A stretch of 33,685 nt of DNA from Actinomycetes bacterium (GTDB lineage Bacteria > Actinomycetota > Acidimicrobiia > Acidimicrobiales > Ilumatobacteraceae): assembly GCA_014190215.1 (NCBI GenBank), contig BJGB01000005.1, forward strand, positions 1 to 33,685, given 5' to 3'. Position numbers and translations under genes: made by a program. Positions 7,829-16,708 of the stretch are shown in pieces. Position 1 is the first letter of the stretch, and each line of letters opens with the position of its first letter. The notes under the pieces are model-generated. The model saw only the letters and a list, made by a program, of their open reading frames with translations, did no database searches and was not told where the DNA came from.

Positions 7829-8725
7829 ATGATGCTGAGTTTTATTTCAACGCTAAATCCAACGCCTGATCAACCTGTCTCCACGGGTGAAGCAATTTCG
7901 CGTCCCGTGATCGTGCTACTTGTTGTTGTCGGCGCATTTATTGTGACCCGCTTATCACATGTCGTATTACGTCGGGTCGTGCGTTCAATAGCACGCCGGA
8001 GTATTTCTCGTCCCTCACAGTGGTGGCGCACTCGAGCTCGGTATCAGGATTTGGAACAAGGAGAGGTCGGCGAAAATCGCCGCCGCCAACGTGTTGATGC
8101 CGTGTCACGGATGTTGCATCATCTTTTAGCAGTGATGATTTGGATCGGTGTGCTGATCGCCATCTTCCACATCTTGGAACTCAATGGTCCGCTCGTTTTG
8201 TCAAGTGCCGGTTTTCTGGGCGCGGGCATCGCCTATGGGGCAGCACAAAAAGTGAATGATTATCTAACCGGATTATCCGTCCTCCTTGAAGACCGCTATG
8301 GGGTCGGTGACGAAATTGAGATCACTGGCGTATTCCCCAATGGCCTGAGGGCCACAGTTGAACATATTGGACTGGTATCGACTCGTCTGCGAGATGGCTA
8401 TAGCACCGTGCACCTTCCACACATTGCTCTCATCTCAGTTCGCAACCTCAGCCAAGAGCCTATTCAGACAAAGATTTCTATTCAGGTGCCGTTTGATGCC
8501 GAGCGCAGTGAGGCTGCGACAATGGCCGCTGAAACAATTCGAGAATTGGCAGGTGGCAGCAATCTCACAGAAGTTCTCTTAGTTGATGACATCACCTTGG
8601 CAACACCGATTGCTGGTGTGGCTCAGATTGATCTGAATATTCGCACAGCGCGGCCGTTAACAGCCTATGAACGCGAAACTCTCGTGCGGCGAACAGAGGA
8701 ACGGCTCTCAGCCCAAGACTCCTAA
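7829..8725 (+). CDS. MscS-family mechanosensitive ion channel
   Basis: A 298-residue small-conductance mechanosensitive channel. There is an N-terminal transmembrane segment (PVIVLLVVVGAFIVTRL), a charged cytoplasmic loop around residues 50-90, a second segment (HHLLAVMIWIGVLIAIFHIL), and the pore-lining helix with glycine/alanine packing (GAGIAYGAAQKVNDYLTG). This leads into LLEDRYGVGDEIEI, the start of the MscS beta domain, and a C-terminal alpha/beta domain. Such channels release solutes on hypo-osmotic shock. ATGATG at 7829 is preceded by AAGGGG. It is followed by an inverted repeat and T-run at 8740-8766. Confidence 0.92.
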   Translation: MMLSFISTLNPTPDQPVSTGEAISRPVIVLLVVVGAFIVTRLSHVVLRRVVRSIARRSISRPSQWWRTRARYQDLEQGEVGENRRRQRVDAVSRMLHHLLAVMIWIGVLIAIFHILELNGPLVLSSAGFLGAGIAYGAAQKVNDYLTGLSVLLEDRYGVGDEIEITGVFPNGLRATVEHIGLVSTRLRDGYSTVHLPHIALISVRNLSQEPIQTKISIQVPFDAERSEAATMAAETIRELAGGSNLTEVLLVDDITLATPIAGVAQIDLNIRTARPLTAYERETLVRRTEERLSAQDS

Positions 8726-8739
8726 CGACTAAGGTGAGC

Positions 8740-8766
8740 ATGTTCTCAAGAAGAACATAGTTTTTT
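8740..8766 (+). terminator. Inverted repeat plus T-run: mscS terminator or fucosidase operator
   Basis: ATGTTCT-CAAGA-AGAACAT (8740-8758) is a perfect 7-bp inverted repeat with a 5-nt loop. After two bases it is followed by six Ts (8761-8766). This can act as a weak intrinsic terminator for the mscS transcript ending at 8725. Because it lies 17 bp before the fucosidase start, it could instead be an operator. The stem is A/T-rich, so both readings remain open. Confidence 0.45.
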
Positions 8767-8775
8767 GGGGGAAAA

Positions 8776-10116
8776 ATGACACACTACGAACCAACTTTTG
8801 CGTCGCTGTCGCAACACGAAGTACCAAACTGGTTTCAAGACGCGAAGTTCGGAATTTTTTCGCATTGGACGGTGGGTTCTGTCCCTGCATTTGCGCCTGT
8901 CGGCAAAGATCCTTTTACATTGGCTCGCGAAGAAGGTGAAGAGAAAGCATTTACTCACACACCGTATGCAGAGTGGTATTGGAATTCGATCAGCATTCCA
9001 GGTTCGCCAGCGGCAGAGCATCATGCCAAGGTTTGGGGAAATTGTGAGTACGAAACTTTCGTGAATATTTTTCTCGAGGCGGCCAAGGGTTGGGATGCCT
9101 CGCGTTGGGAGCAGATTCTCGCAGCATCAGGTGCCAAATATTGCGTGATGGTGACTAAGCATCACGATGGTGTGCTGATGTGGCCATCAGAAACGCCCAA
9201 CCCAGTCCATGGCGAAAAGTGGTCTTCACAGCGCGATCTCGTGCAGGAGTGTGCCGATGCGGCACGTAATGCAGGCTTGCGTTTTGGTGTGTATTACTCC
9301 GGTGGCATTGACTGGACATTTCAAGGATTGGGCATCACAAGTTGGGGGACATTATTTGGTGCCATTCCGCAAGATGACACGTACCACGCCTACGCCGAGG
9401 CTCATTGGCATGAACTGATTCGTAAATATCAACCTGATGTTTTGTGGAATGACATTGGATATCCGCGTTTTGGCGAAGGCGCAGCGCAGTTGATGGCAGA
9501 TTTCTATAACGGCAACCCTGAGGGCGTCGTCAATGATCGTTTTGACTTCATTGGTGTGATGCAAGGGACGAGTCATGCCGACTATGGCACTCCAGAATAT
9601 TCAACTGAATCCGTGGGACCGAAAAAGATGTTTGAGGTCACGCGCGGTATTGGTACCAGTTTTGGTTATACCCAGGAAGAAGGCGAACACTCTTATATGC
9701 CGATCGCCGAGTTGATCACGATGTTTGTGAATATCGTGGCCGACGGCGGGAACCTTTTGCTGAATTATGGAGCAATGCCTGGCGGAGAAATACCTTGGGC
9801 TCAGCAGATGCGTCTTTTGGCGATGGGCCAATGGCTATCAATCAATGGTGATGCCATCTATGGAAGTCGCCCTCATGAAGTTTCAAAACTTTCGACGAGC
9901 GAAGGTCAAGTGGTGCGTCTCACCAAAGGCGCAGATGGAGCAATCTACGCAATGGTGTGTGGCCGATCTTCAACTGCCAATTTGGTCATTGACGGATTGC
10001 CCGCAGGTGCTGTGCATTTACTGGGCTATAAGAATCAGTTGAAGCGCGATGGCAATACGGTTGTCTTACCTGTGCGCCCAGATGACACTCCCGTATACAC
10101 ATTACGAATCGGCTGA
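8776..10116 (+). CDS. GH29 alpha-L-fucosidase
   Basis: A 446-residue glycoside hydrolase family 29 protein, full length for the family. KFGIFSHW near residues 23-30 corresponds to the FGIFIHWG signature; KYCVMVTKHHDG has HHDG at 129-132; and PDVLWNDIG places the predicted nucleophile at D226. A C-terminal beta-sandwich begins near residue 355. It retains configuration and releases terminal alpha-L-fucose. No signal peptide is visible, so imported oligosaccharides are the likely substrate. The start is fixed by TTTTTTGGGGGAAAA directly before ATG 8776, a leader also found before the binding-protein gene at 22001. Convergent with the degenerate MBL gene; a GH3 gene lies beyond. Confidence 0.93.
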   Translation: MTHYEPTFASLSQHEVPNWFQDAKFGIFSHWTVGSVPAFAPVGKDPFTLAREEGEEKAFTHTPYAEWYWNSISIPGSPAAEHHAKVWGNCEYETFVNIFLEAAKGWDASRWEQILAASGAKYCVMVTKHHDGVLMWPSETPNPVHGEKWSSQRDLVQECADAARNAGLRFGVYYSGGIDWTFQGLGITSWGTLFGAIPQDDTYHAYAEAHWHELIRKYQPDVLWNDIGYPRFGEGAAQLMADFYNGNPEGVVNDRFDFIGVMQGTSHADYGTPEYSTESVGPKKMFEVTRGIGTSFGYTQEEGEHSYMPIAELITMFVNIVADGGNLLLNYGAMPGGEIPWAQQMRLLAMGQWLSINGDAIYGSRPHEVSKLSTSEGQVVRLTKGADGAIYAMVCGRSSTANLVIDGLPAGAVHLLGYKNQLKRDGNTVVLPVRPDDTPVYTLRIG

Positions 10117-10129
10117 AATCAAGCCGATT
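10107..10129. terminator. Hairpin between convergent genes, possible bidirectional terminator
   Basis: AATCGGCT-GAAATCA-AGCCGATT is a perfect 8-bp inverted repeat with a 7-nt loop. It spans the GH29 stop codon and the end of the opposite MBL-fold gene. No long T-run follows on either strand, so termination efficiency is uncertain; it may protect 3' ends. Confidence 0.4.
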
Positions 10130-10923
10130 TAACGGCCTACTTTGACTTCTAGCCAGTCGCCTGTCCGCAGAGCAACCAACTGAGTGTTACTTGCAGCGAG
10201 CCTACGTTGAACTGCAGCGTTGCTACCAGTCACGTAATAAGCCATTTTTTGCCAGAGTCTCATATCGCGGCGCGGGTTGGTTGAAGTAGGAACGAAAGTA
10301 TGAGCCTGTGAAGTCCGTGTTGCCTGTGCTGTCTTACGCGACCCAGCGGTCACTGGCATGACGACTGCCAGAACAGACTGAGTGGGAAAGACGACCACAT
10401 CAACTTGCTTCAAAATTTGGGCCATCGCCGTCGTTGGCTGATGTGGTTCAATCCATAAGCGCCCGCTAGATATGTGATCGGCGTCAAAAGCTTCAAGTAA
10501 AAAGCCAACCGCAATCAAACCGAGTGGAAGACCAGTCTTGGTGACCGTAATCGAGATAGTTCCGCCCTCTGGACACTCAACGAAAAATGTATCACCAACT
10601 TGGTGAGCGTGCGTCGATGTGCACCCAACTGCACGCGCGGCCTTGGCCGTCTTGAGATTTCCGTGCACCGGAACGTCTCTCATCGCCTTCAGCGTTTCTG
10701 CTCGAAGATGGTCGTTGACAGAGGTGCACAATAAAATCGCCGCAATGATTCCGCTTTCCAGAGCAATGTCTGTTTGGGAGATAAATCCTTCGGTGTGTTG
10801 TCGATCAAATGATCCTCTGATCGGCTCGGATGTCAGCCATGGATCAATTAAAACTGAAGCCCCCGCAAATGAAACTTGCCAACTCTGATAATCATCAAGA
10901 CGCCGAAGAAGCATTTTGCTCAT
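10129..10923 (-). CDS. Metallo-beta-lactamase-fold protein with degenerate metal site
   Basis: A 264-residue protein resembling the UlaG-like MBL fold: SWQVSFAGASVLIDPWL near the N-terminus, then LLCTSVNDHLRAETL at the place of HxHxDH, then VGFLLEAF and GRLWIEPHQ. The two first histidines are replaced (T67 and V69), and only D71 and H72 of the motif remain. This resembles the cyanobacterial/plant-type MBL subgroup with LYYEPH that also lacks the classic site. It is therefore unlikely to be a normal two-zinc hydrolase. It sits 4 bp after the GH3 gene on the same strand, suggesting co-expression. The C-terminal 60 residues are basic and unassigned. Function unknown. Confidence 0.65.
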   Translation of the reverse strand: MSKMLLRRLDDYQSWQVSFAGASVLIDPWLTSEPIRGSFDRQHTEGFISQTDIALESGIIAAILLCTSVNDHLRAETLKAMRDVPVHGNLKTAKAARAVGCTSTHAHQVGDTFFVECPEGGTISITVTKTGLPLGLIAVGFLLEAFDADHISSGRLWIEPHQPTTAMAQILKQVDVVVFPTQSVLAVVMPVTAGSRKTAQATRTSQAHTFVPTSTNPRRDMRLWQKMAYYVTGSNAAVQRRLAASNTQLVALRTGDWLEVKVGR

Positions 10924-10927
10924 GGGT

Positions 10928-13468
10928 TCAATCCTTCAGGTTGTCACTTATCAATATGTTTATTTCATGCTCAATGGCTGCCGAAGACGAGCCGATACGG
11001 ACCGTATAGATACCCGTATCAAGTTGCCAGTGACCAAGGCTTTTTGAAGCATCTATGTGCTGCGCATCAGTTGATGAATCGTGATAGTCGCTCGGATCCC
11101 AATAGGAGAAGTCCCGCGGCGATAATTCAATGACCACGGACTTCGTCTCTCTAGCAGCAAGTTGCACTTTGGCGAATGCTTTGAGTTCTTGCTTGGGTCG
11201 TTGAACCAACGCTTTCATGGGTGCGACATAGACCTGAATGACATGTGAGCCCGATCGATCGCCGGTATTGGTCACTGGCAGACGAATCTTGACACTCTCA
11301 CCAACTTGAATTTCAGTGGTATCGCAGTCTGGTTCGTCAATCTCAAAAGTTGTGTAGGACAAGCCGTATCCAAAAGGAAAGCGAACGGGAAGACGACGAG
11401 ACTCATACCATCGGTAACCCATAAACAGTCCCTCGCCATATCGAACTTGACCATGTTCGCCAGGAAAGTTTCCATAGGCGGGTGTGTGCTCAATGCATTC
11501 GGGAATCGTTGTCGGTAACCGACCACCAGGATCAGCATCACCCATTAAAACATCGACGACGGCATCAGACATCTCTTGACCGCCAAACCACACCTGTACC
11601 ACGCACGGAACTTCATCAACCCACGACATGTCAACAGGTGCACCAGAGTTGACGAGTACAACAGTTTTTTTGTTCGCCTGAGCAACTGCGCGTATTAACT
11701 CAACCTGCCGACCAGGAAGGTCAAGCGTGGCGCGGTCGTGACCCTCACTCTCCCAGTCATCTGTGGTGCCAACAACAATCACGGCGACGTCGCATTCGGC
11801 AGCCAAAGATGCTGCTCGCTCAACTGGATCTTCGGTATCGATGTATTGCATGCCGATCTGGGCACCTTGAAACCATTGCTTCTTTGTTGCGTCACACTCA
11901 AGGACGAATTCATGAGACTGACCCGCCACAAGGTCGATCACCGCGGTGAGTTCTTCACTGCCGTTGCCCATAAAGGCAGTTCCACGTTTCGGTGTTGTAG
12001 TGGCGCCGTCAATAGCGCACTCTCCATCCACAAAAAGCTTGCACGGACTGAATTCAACGAGTGAGACAATGTACTGACCAGTTGACTCAACAGTGATCAC
12101 GCCCGTCGCTGTGAAGTTATAGCCAGATGACGGAACACCAGGATCGTTATGTGGGACGAGGATGATGCGACCATCGGGACGAATAATTTGTGCGAGTAAG
12201 GCCCCACTTTCACTCGCGCCATCACGAATTGCGATGTCAAAGCCTGGCTCGCCACTCGGTGTGTGTACATTTCGAGTCTTGATGATCGGAGTGCTCTTAT
12301 CAATATGGCCGCCGGCCTCGTGGAAAATTTTGACCCGATCACCGAGGCGCTTCTGTAGCACTTCAATAATTGAAGTGCGGTGGTGGGGCTGAACCTCGGC
12401 TGATCCGCCACCCATGATGCGCGCTTGTTCAGCATTGGGTCCGATGACGGCAATTGACTTGATCGTTGAAGCAGTGAGCGGTAGGAGTGTCGTGCCATTC
12501 ACGGGTTCGTTTCGCAAGAGAACCATGGATCCAATAGCGGCGCGGCGCGCTAATGCACGATGCTCGGGCAGGTCAATGGCTTGAGCCTCCATCGGGGCAT
12601 CATCAAGTGCGCCAAGGCGATCAAACGTTGTCAGCAATGTTCGTACCGCGCGATTGAGTTCCTCTTCGTCAACCTGACCTTCGCGTACCGCTTCGGCTAA
12701 GACTTTTCCATAAGCACGCGGCGGTGCTGGCATCTCGAGATCGAGGCCTGCATGTGCTGCACCCTTCGTAGATGTGACAGCGAACCAATCCGTGACGACA
12801 AATCCTTCAAAGCCCCATTCATCACGCAAGATGCGTTGCAAGAGTTCGTGATTCTCGGCGCAATAGATGCCGTTCATACGGTTGTAAGACGTCATGATGC
12901 CAAGCGTTCCACCTTCACGCACGGCAAGTTCGAAAGGTAGCAAATACAGTTCGCGCAATGTGCGTTGATCAATGACGCTGTTGATTGTGTGGCGTTCAAA
13001 TTCGGCATCGTTGCCGACAAAGTGTTTGACGGTTGTCGCAACATTTTGCGACTGAACACCACGAATAAAAGATGCCGCTAGTTTTCCTGACAATAAGGGG
13101 TCCTCTGAATAGCACTCAAAACTGCGACCAAATAGCGGTGAGCGATGCAGGTTGACGGTTGGGGCGAGTAACACACGAGCCCCCTTGGAACGTGCCTGAT
13201 GCCCAAGAGCGATACCCAACTCCTCAACTAAAGGTGCATCAAAAGTTGCTCCGAGCGCCGAACCACACGGGATGCAGAGAGTGGCAACTTGTTTGCCGAC
13301 GCCCGGGATAGTGGCCCCACGTGCACCAGCAGGACCATCAGTGACGATCACTGAAGGAATGTTGTGGCTCTCGACGGACTTGGTCGTCCACATCGTGCTT
13401 CCTGTGGTGAGTGAGGCTTTTTCCTCAATCGTCATCAGGGTTAAGAGGGCCTCAATATCACGCGTCAC
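10928..13468 (-). CDS. GH3 beta-glycosidase with PA14-like insert and FnIII-like tail
   Basis: An 846-residue family 3 glycosidase. The N-terminal TIM barrel (about 1-285) has KHF at 148-150 and GFVVTDW with predicted nucleophile D227. The alpha/beta domain (about 305-700) is interrupted by a PA14-like beta domain (about 385-545) and carries SEGHDR with the likely acid/base E575. A fibronectin-III-like domain ends the protein (about 715-835). This order matches bacterial beta-glucosidases of the BglX/bgl PA14 class acting on plant or algal beta-glycans. No signal peptide is present, so it acts on imported sugars. GTG 13468 is the only ordinary start; its ribosome-binding site is poor. Same strand and frame as the TIGR03085 gene, 39 bp downstream. 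Confidence 0.9.
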   Translation of the reverse strand: MTRDIEALLTLMTIEEKASLTTGSTMWTTKSVESHNIPSVIVTDGPAGARGATIPGVGKQVATLCIPCGSALGATFDAPLVEELGIALGHQARSKGARVLLAPTVNLHRSPLFGRSFECYSEDPLLSGKLAASFIRGVQSQNVATTVKHFVGNDAEFERHTINSVIDQRTLRELYLLPFELAVREGGTLGIMTSYNRMNGIYCAENHELLQRILRDEWGFEGFVVTDWFAVTSTKGAAHAGLDLEMPAPPRAYGKVLAEAVREGQVDEEELNRAVRTLLTTFDRLGALDDAPMEAQAIDLPEHRALARRAAIGSMVLLRNEPVNGTTLLPLTASTIKSIAVIGPNAEQARIMGGGSAEVQPHHRTSIIEVLQKRLGDRVKIFHEAGGHIDKSTPIIKTRNVHTPSGEPGFDIAIRDGASESGALLAQIIRPDGRIILVPHNDPGVPSSGYNFTATGVITVESTGQYIVSLVEFSPCKLFVDGECAIDGATTTPKRGTAFMGNGSEELTAVIDLVAGQSHEFVLECDATKKQWFQGAQIGMQYIDTEDPVERAASLAAECDVAVIVVGTTDDWESEGHDRATLDLPGRQVELIRAVAQANKKTVVLVNSGAPVDMSWVDEVPCVVQVWFGGQEMSDAVVDVLMGDADPGGRLPTTIPECIEHTPAYGNFPGEHGQVRYGEGLFMGYRWYESRRLPVRFPFGYGLSYTTFEIDEPDCDTTEIQVGESVKIRLPVTNTGDRSGSHVIQVYVAPMKALVQRPKQELKAFAKVQLAARETKSVVIELSPRDFSYWDPSDYHDSSTDAQHIDASKSLGHWQLDTGIYTVRIGSSSAAIEHEINILISDNLKD

Positions 13469-13507
13469 GGGGTCAATCTTGCCATCTTTTGACGATTGAC
13501 CTTCTAT

Positions 13508-14137
13508 CTAGATACCAAACGCGGTATTGCGGACCATCTCTACTAAGTCATCAGGGCCTGACAAGGAAACCTTCGCCTGCGCTTGACGACCGTAGAGAAA
13601 CAAAATCACTTCGCCCACATCGCCACTGATAGTTACCGCAGGCTCGCCCTTTTTGGCTACAACCGTTTGTCCATCAGAGGTTTTGAGAATGAGACCGCAT
13701 GGGGCTTTACGAGCAAACAGACCTGCACCTTTAGAAATGGACTGATTCAGTTGCTCTTTGACAGCGGCAGGAAGTTCTCGGGGAGTCCAACCAGCAACGG
13801 CGCGCCGAACATCTTCGAGGTGCACAAAATATTCAATAGTGTTCGTCAGTCGATCAAGAGCTGAAAGACGTATCGGCGACAAACGACCAGGACCTTGGCG
13901 AACTGATGTGATGAGTTTTTCCCATGGGCGTTCTTTGGCTGACAAGCGAACGCGATCGCCGTACCCTGCCAACTTTTTGATGACTAGTCCTGCCGCCGCG
14001 TCGGGACGACGATCGCGAACGACGAGGTGCGCGGCTAAATCTTTTGTTGTCCAACCTGCGCATAGGGTTGGCGCGTCTGGTCCGACTTCTGTGAAGAGGT
14101 CGCAGAGGGCTTGGCGTTCTAGTTGCGCTGCATTCAT
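13508..14137 (-). CDS. TIGR03085-type (mycothiol-dependent isomerase N-domain/DinB-like) protein
   Basis: A 209-residue protein starting at ATG 14137, chosen because it overlaps the sulfatase stop as ATGA and has AAGGAG seven bases upstream; longer in-frame extensions lack this support. The N-terminus GPDAPTLCAGWTTKDLAAHL and VVRDRRPDAA is characteristic of the actinobacterial TIGR03085 family, related to the mycothiol-dependent maleylpyruvate isomerase N-terminal (DinB-like) domain. YFVHLEDVRRA near the middle supplies the usual His-Glu-Asp cluster. These proteins are found mainly in mycothiol-making Actinobacteria, supporting the host assignment. Biochemical activity is not established for the family. 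Confidence 0.85.
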   Translation of the reverse strand: MNAAQLERQALCDLFTEVGPDAPTLCAGWTTKDLAAHLVVRDRRPDAAAGLVIKKLAGYGDRVRLSAKERPWEKLITSVRQGPGRLSPIRLSALDRLTNTIEYFVHLEDVRRAVAGWTPRELPAAVKEQLNQSISKGAGLFARKAPCGLILKTSDGQTVVAKKGEPAVTISGDVGEVILFLYGRQAQAKVSLSGPDDLVEMVRNTAFGI

Positions 14138-15633
14138 GTCATGTCTCCTTGTGTATCTTTCCAACTTACTCCCAAAGGCCATTGTCCAACCCCACCGTTG
14201 TCAATAAGTAGACCGCTATGTGTCCGATTTGTATGGCAACTGCGCCACACCAACATTCGTTGCGCCATGTCTAAAATCCGTTTCGGGTCGGTCACTGGGG
14301 TACGCCACGTCGGATCGAGAGCGATGTCAAAACACAGATATGAACCATCGCCAAATTGCACATACGCAGTGTCCTGCGTGCGATGCACCACAAGATGGCT
14401 CGTCGTCAGACGATCATCCCATGGCCATTGATTATTGACATGTGGAATCAAAGCCGAACGCCAGTCAAATTCCCAAGAAGCTGCTTGCCGCCACACGTGT
14501 GGTGTCGTACCTTGCAAAAATGGTGTCAGTGAATGCCCGTCGCATTGCAATGGCATGGGTTGACCCCAGACTTCGGCCAAGGTTGGAAGAACATCAATAC
14601 TTTCAGTGAAGTGTTGCACCACGGTTCCGTGAGTCGTGGTCTGAAATGGATCGCGCCAAAGGAGTGGAATGTGATGGCTTTGTTCGAACCACGCAACTTT
14701 GTCTTTGAGTCCATGATCACCAAGTTGTTCTCCGTGATCAGCAGTGACAATGATGACTGTATTTTCCCACGCGCCTAATCGTTTCAAGGCATCCCAGAGG
14801 CGTCCCATTTCAGCATCAACGGCTGAGATCATGGCGAAGTATTGTGAGCGCATATATCGCAGTTCAGCTTCATCGCTGGGAGCCGTGACAGCGCTGACGC
14901 CTAATAAAACATCATGAAATGGGTGACGTTCAGAGCTTGGGGCGATGGGCATACCGACATCGGCGGGGTCATACATGGAAGTGAAATCACGCGGCGCAGA
15001 ATATGGCGGATGTGGACGCAGATAACTGGCGTGTGCAAACCACGGTGCCTGACTAGTTGTCGTTTGGTTCTCTAACCAGTTGATGAGATTGTCAGTCATG
15101 AACCTCGAGACACTGTGCTCAACAGGACGCTCGTGTTCTGTGGCGAGTAGATGCATATGACCCGCGGAGACGTCGTAGCCGTTGGCTTTCAGGAAATCCA
15201 CCCACGGGCGATGTGGTCCAGTCAGATCAAGTTCCCAGGTGAAGCCCGGCAGTAGACCTTCATATGTTTGTAGCCGTGGATCATCGGCAGTGAGGGTGAT
15301 GCGCGGATCAACAGATTGATCGGTGTAACCGAAAAGTGCGCCTTGTCGTCCAGATCGTTGCGCCAGGCGTGCCACATTGTCAAAGCGATCGTCAAGTGGA
15401 GTGCCGTTAGCCACGACGCGATGATTCATCTGGTACATCCCCGTGTATAAACCAGCGCGCCCTGGCGCACACGGTGTGGATTGGGTGTAGTGGCGTGCGA
15501 AACGCACACCTGCACTTGCCAATGCATCGAGATGTGGGGTCTTGACCAAAGGGTGACTCGCGCACGATAAAGCGTCACCACGGAATTGATCCAAAGTGAT
15601 CAATAGGACATTTGCTGGGGCGGTCACATCCAC
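14134..15633 (-). CDS. Sulfatase/phosphonate monoester hydrolase-family enzyme
   Basis: A 499-residue alkaline-phosphatase-superfamily hydrolase starting at GTG 15633. ITLDQFRGD (metal D15) opens the domain. C55 in STPCAPGRAGLYTG is the CxPxR formylglycine site. VTADHGEQLGDHGLKDK gives further metal ligands. The LDQFRGD and DHGEQLGDH wording resembles the arylsulfatase/phosphonate monoester hydrolase (PMH) branch more than secreted glycan sulfatases, and there is no signal peptide. It should hydrolyse sulfate or phosphate/phosphonate monoesters or diesters after cysteine conversion by a formylglycine-generating enzyme, which is not in this window. It is coupled by ATGA to the TIGR03085 gene and lies upstream of GH3. 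Substrate is uncertain. Confidence 0.85.
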   Translation of the reverse strand: MDVTAPANVLLITLDQFRGDALSCASHPLVKTPHLDALASAGVRFARHYTQSTPCAPGRAGLYTGMYQMNHRVVANGTPLDDRFDNVARLAQRSGRQGALFGYTDQSVDPRITLTADDPRLQTYEGLLPGFTWELDLTGPHRPWVDFLKANGYDVSAGHMHLLATEHERPVEHSVSRFMTDNLINWLENQTTTSQAPWFAHASYLRPHPPYSAPRDFTSMYDPADVGMPIAPSSERHPFHDVLLGVSAVTAPSDEAELRYMRSQYFAMISAVDAEMGRLWDALKRLGAWENTVIIVTADHGEQLGDHGLKDKVAWFEQSHHIPLLWRDPFQTTTHGTVVQHFTESIDVLPTLAEVWGQPMPLQCDGHSLTPFLQGTTPHVWRQAASWEFDWRSALIPHVNNQWPWDDRLTTSHLVVHRTQDTAYVQFGDGSYLCFDIALDPTWRTPVTDPKRILDMAQRMLVWRSCHTNRTHSGLLIDNGGVGQWPLGVSWKDTQGDMT

Positions 15634-15646
15634 AGCCTAAAACCGA

Positions 15647-16708
15647 TTAATCCTTGAGGATGTATTGGTAACGACCATTGGATTCGGTGCGTTCCATTTC
15701 ACCTGTTAAGCGTAAATGCTCCAAGTGGGCAAAGGTCTCACTGTCGGCCATGCCACCCTGAGAGCGAGGCGAGAAAAGATAGGTGGACATATCCATCACT
15801 GTTGCGGGGCGACCGAGTTCAACACAGGCATCGCGTAGCCGTTGAAGACGGGCCACATGATGTTCCTTGATTTCATTGGCACGGCCTGCAAGGTCACTAA
15901 AGACATTGCCATGGGCCGGTAAAGCTAACTTCACTTGCGGTCCAAAGGCTGCCACTTTGTCGAGGGACTCAAAGAATAAGTTAAGCGGGTCCTTGGCACG
16001 AATGAGTCCGCTGATATGGGGCGTGATCGTTGGCAAGACATGATCGCCACAGAGCATCAGACCATGTTCTGGGTCAAAGAGGCATAAGTGATCGGCAGTG
16101 TGGCCGGGAGTGTGTACTGCCACCCAATCACGACGGGCAAAACGAAAGTGCTGTGCGTCAGTGAGTCGCACTGTCGGCGTTGGCAAACGCAACAGGCGCG
16201 GTATTTTACGGGTGACGGCGATCCGGGCGCGTCGTTTCCAAGGAATCTCCATACCTGGTCCACCCCAAGGAGGAGCATCCCATGGCATGCGTGGCTTGGA
16301 ACGCATTTCTACATCGTCAATATCTGCATCAGGTGGTTCTGAGGGATCCCAAAACACACGAAACTTTTCATGAGTGATGATGTCGCAACCCGTATCTGCC
16401 TGCAGCCAATGAGCTCCGCCGAAGTGGTCGGGATGGCTATGGGTGACAATCACCGAATGCACTCGCTTGAGAGGAACACCGACTTGATCTAGTCGTTTCT
16501 TGACGACTTCGTAACTACTTTTTTCTGGCAGACCAGGGTCAACCAATGTCACGCCGCGTTCATCTTCAAGAATGTACATATTGACGTGGCCGAGACCTGG
16601 AATTGAGATCGGTAATTGGGCACGCAAAACACCGGGAGCGATCTCTAGGATCTCGTCACTTGCTGGCAACTGCTCTTGTTTAAGTGGTCGGGGGACTACT
16701 TCGGTCAT
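15647..16708 (-). CDS. Metallo-beta-lactamase-fold hydrolase
   Basis: A 353-residue MBL-fold protein with an intact metal site: THSHPDH (H90, H92, D94, H95), then [12 protein letters not shown] with a metal histidine, MLCGDHVL with the bridging aspartate, and LPAHG near residue 265. The helical C-terminal extension (about residues 270-350) reads like the winged-helix tail found in LACTB2-like/thioesterase-type MBL proteins. It is probably a cytosolic hydrolase of a thioester, ester or nucleic-acid-type substrate; the exact substrate is open. ATG 16708 overlaps the orn stop as ATGA, so it is translationally coupled to orn. Confidence 0.88.
   Translation of the reverse strand: MTEVVPRPLKQEQLPASDEILEIAPGVLRAQLPISIPGLGHVNMYILEDERGVTLVDPGLPEKSSYEVVKKRLDQVGVPLKRVHSVIVTHSHPDHFGGAHWLQADTGCDIITHEKFRVFWDPSEPPDADIDDVEMRSKPRMPWDAPPWGGPGMEIPWKRRARIAVTRKIPRLLRLPTPTVRLTDAQHFRFARRDWVAVHTPGHTADHLCLFDPEHGLMLCGDHVLPTITPHISGLIRAKDPLNLFFESLDKVAAFGPQVKLALPAHGNVFSDLAGRANEIKEHHVARLQRLRDACVELGRPATVMDMSTYLFSPRSQGGMADSETFAHLEHLRLTGEMERTESNGRYQYILKD

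Noticed and set aside
13484-13507. Alternative upstream starts for the GH3 gene, including an ATG and an ATT
   Set aside because: The ATG is out of frame and hits a stop within a few codons; ATT is too rare a start to prefer over GTG 13468.
13758-14207. 149-codon plus-strand frame opposite the TIGR03085 gene
   Set aside because: The opposite strand has a clear family match, a good ribosome-binding site and ATGA coupling; this frame has none.
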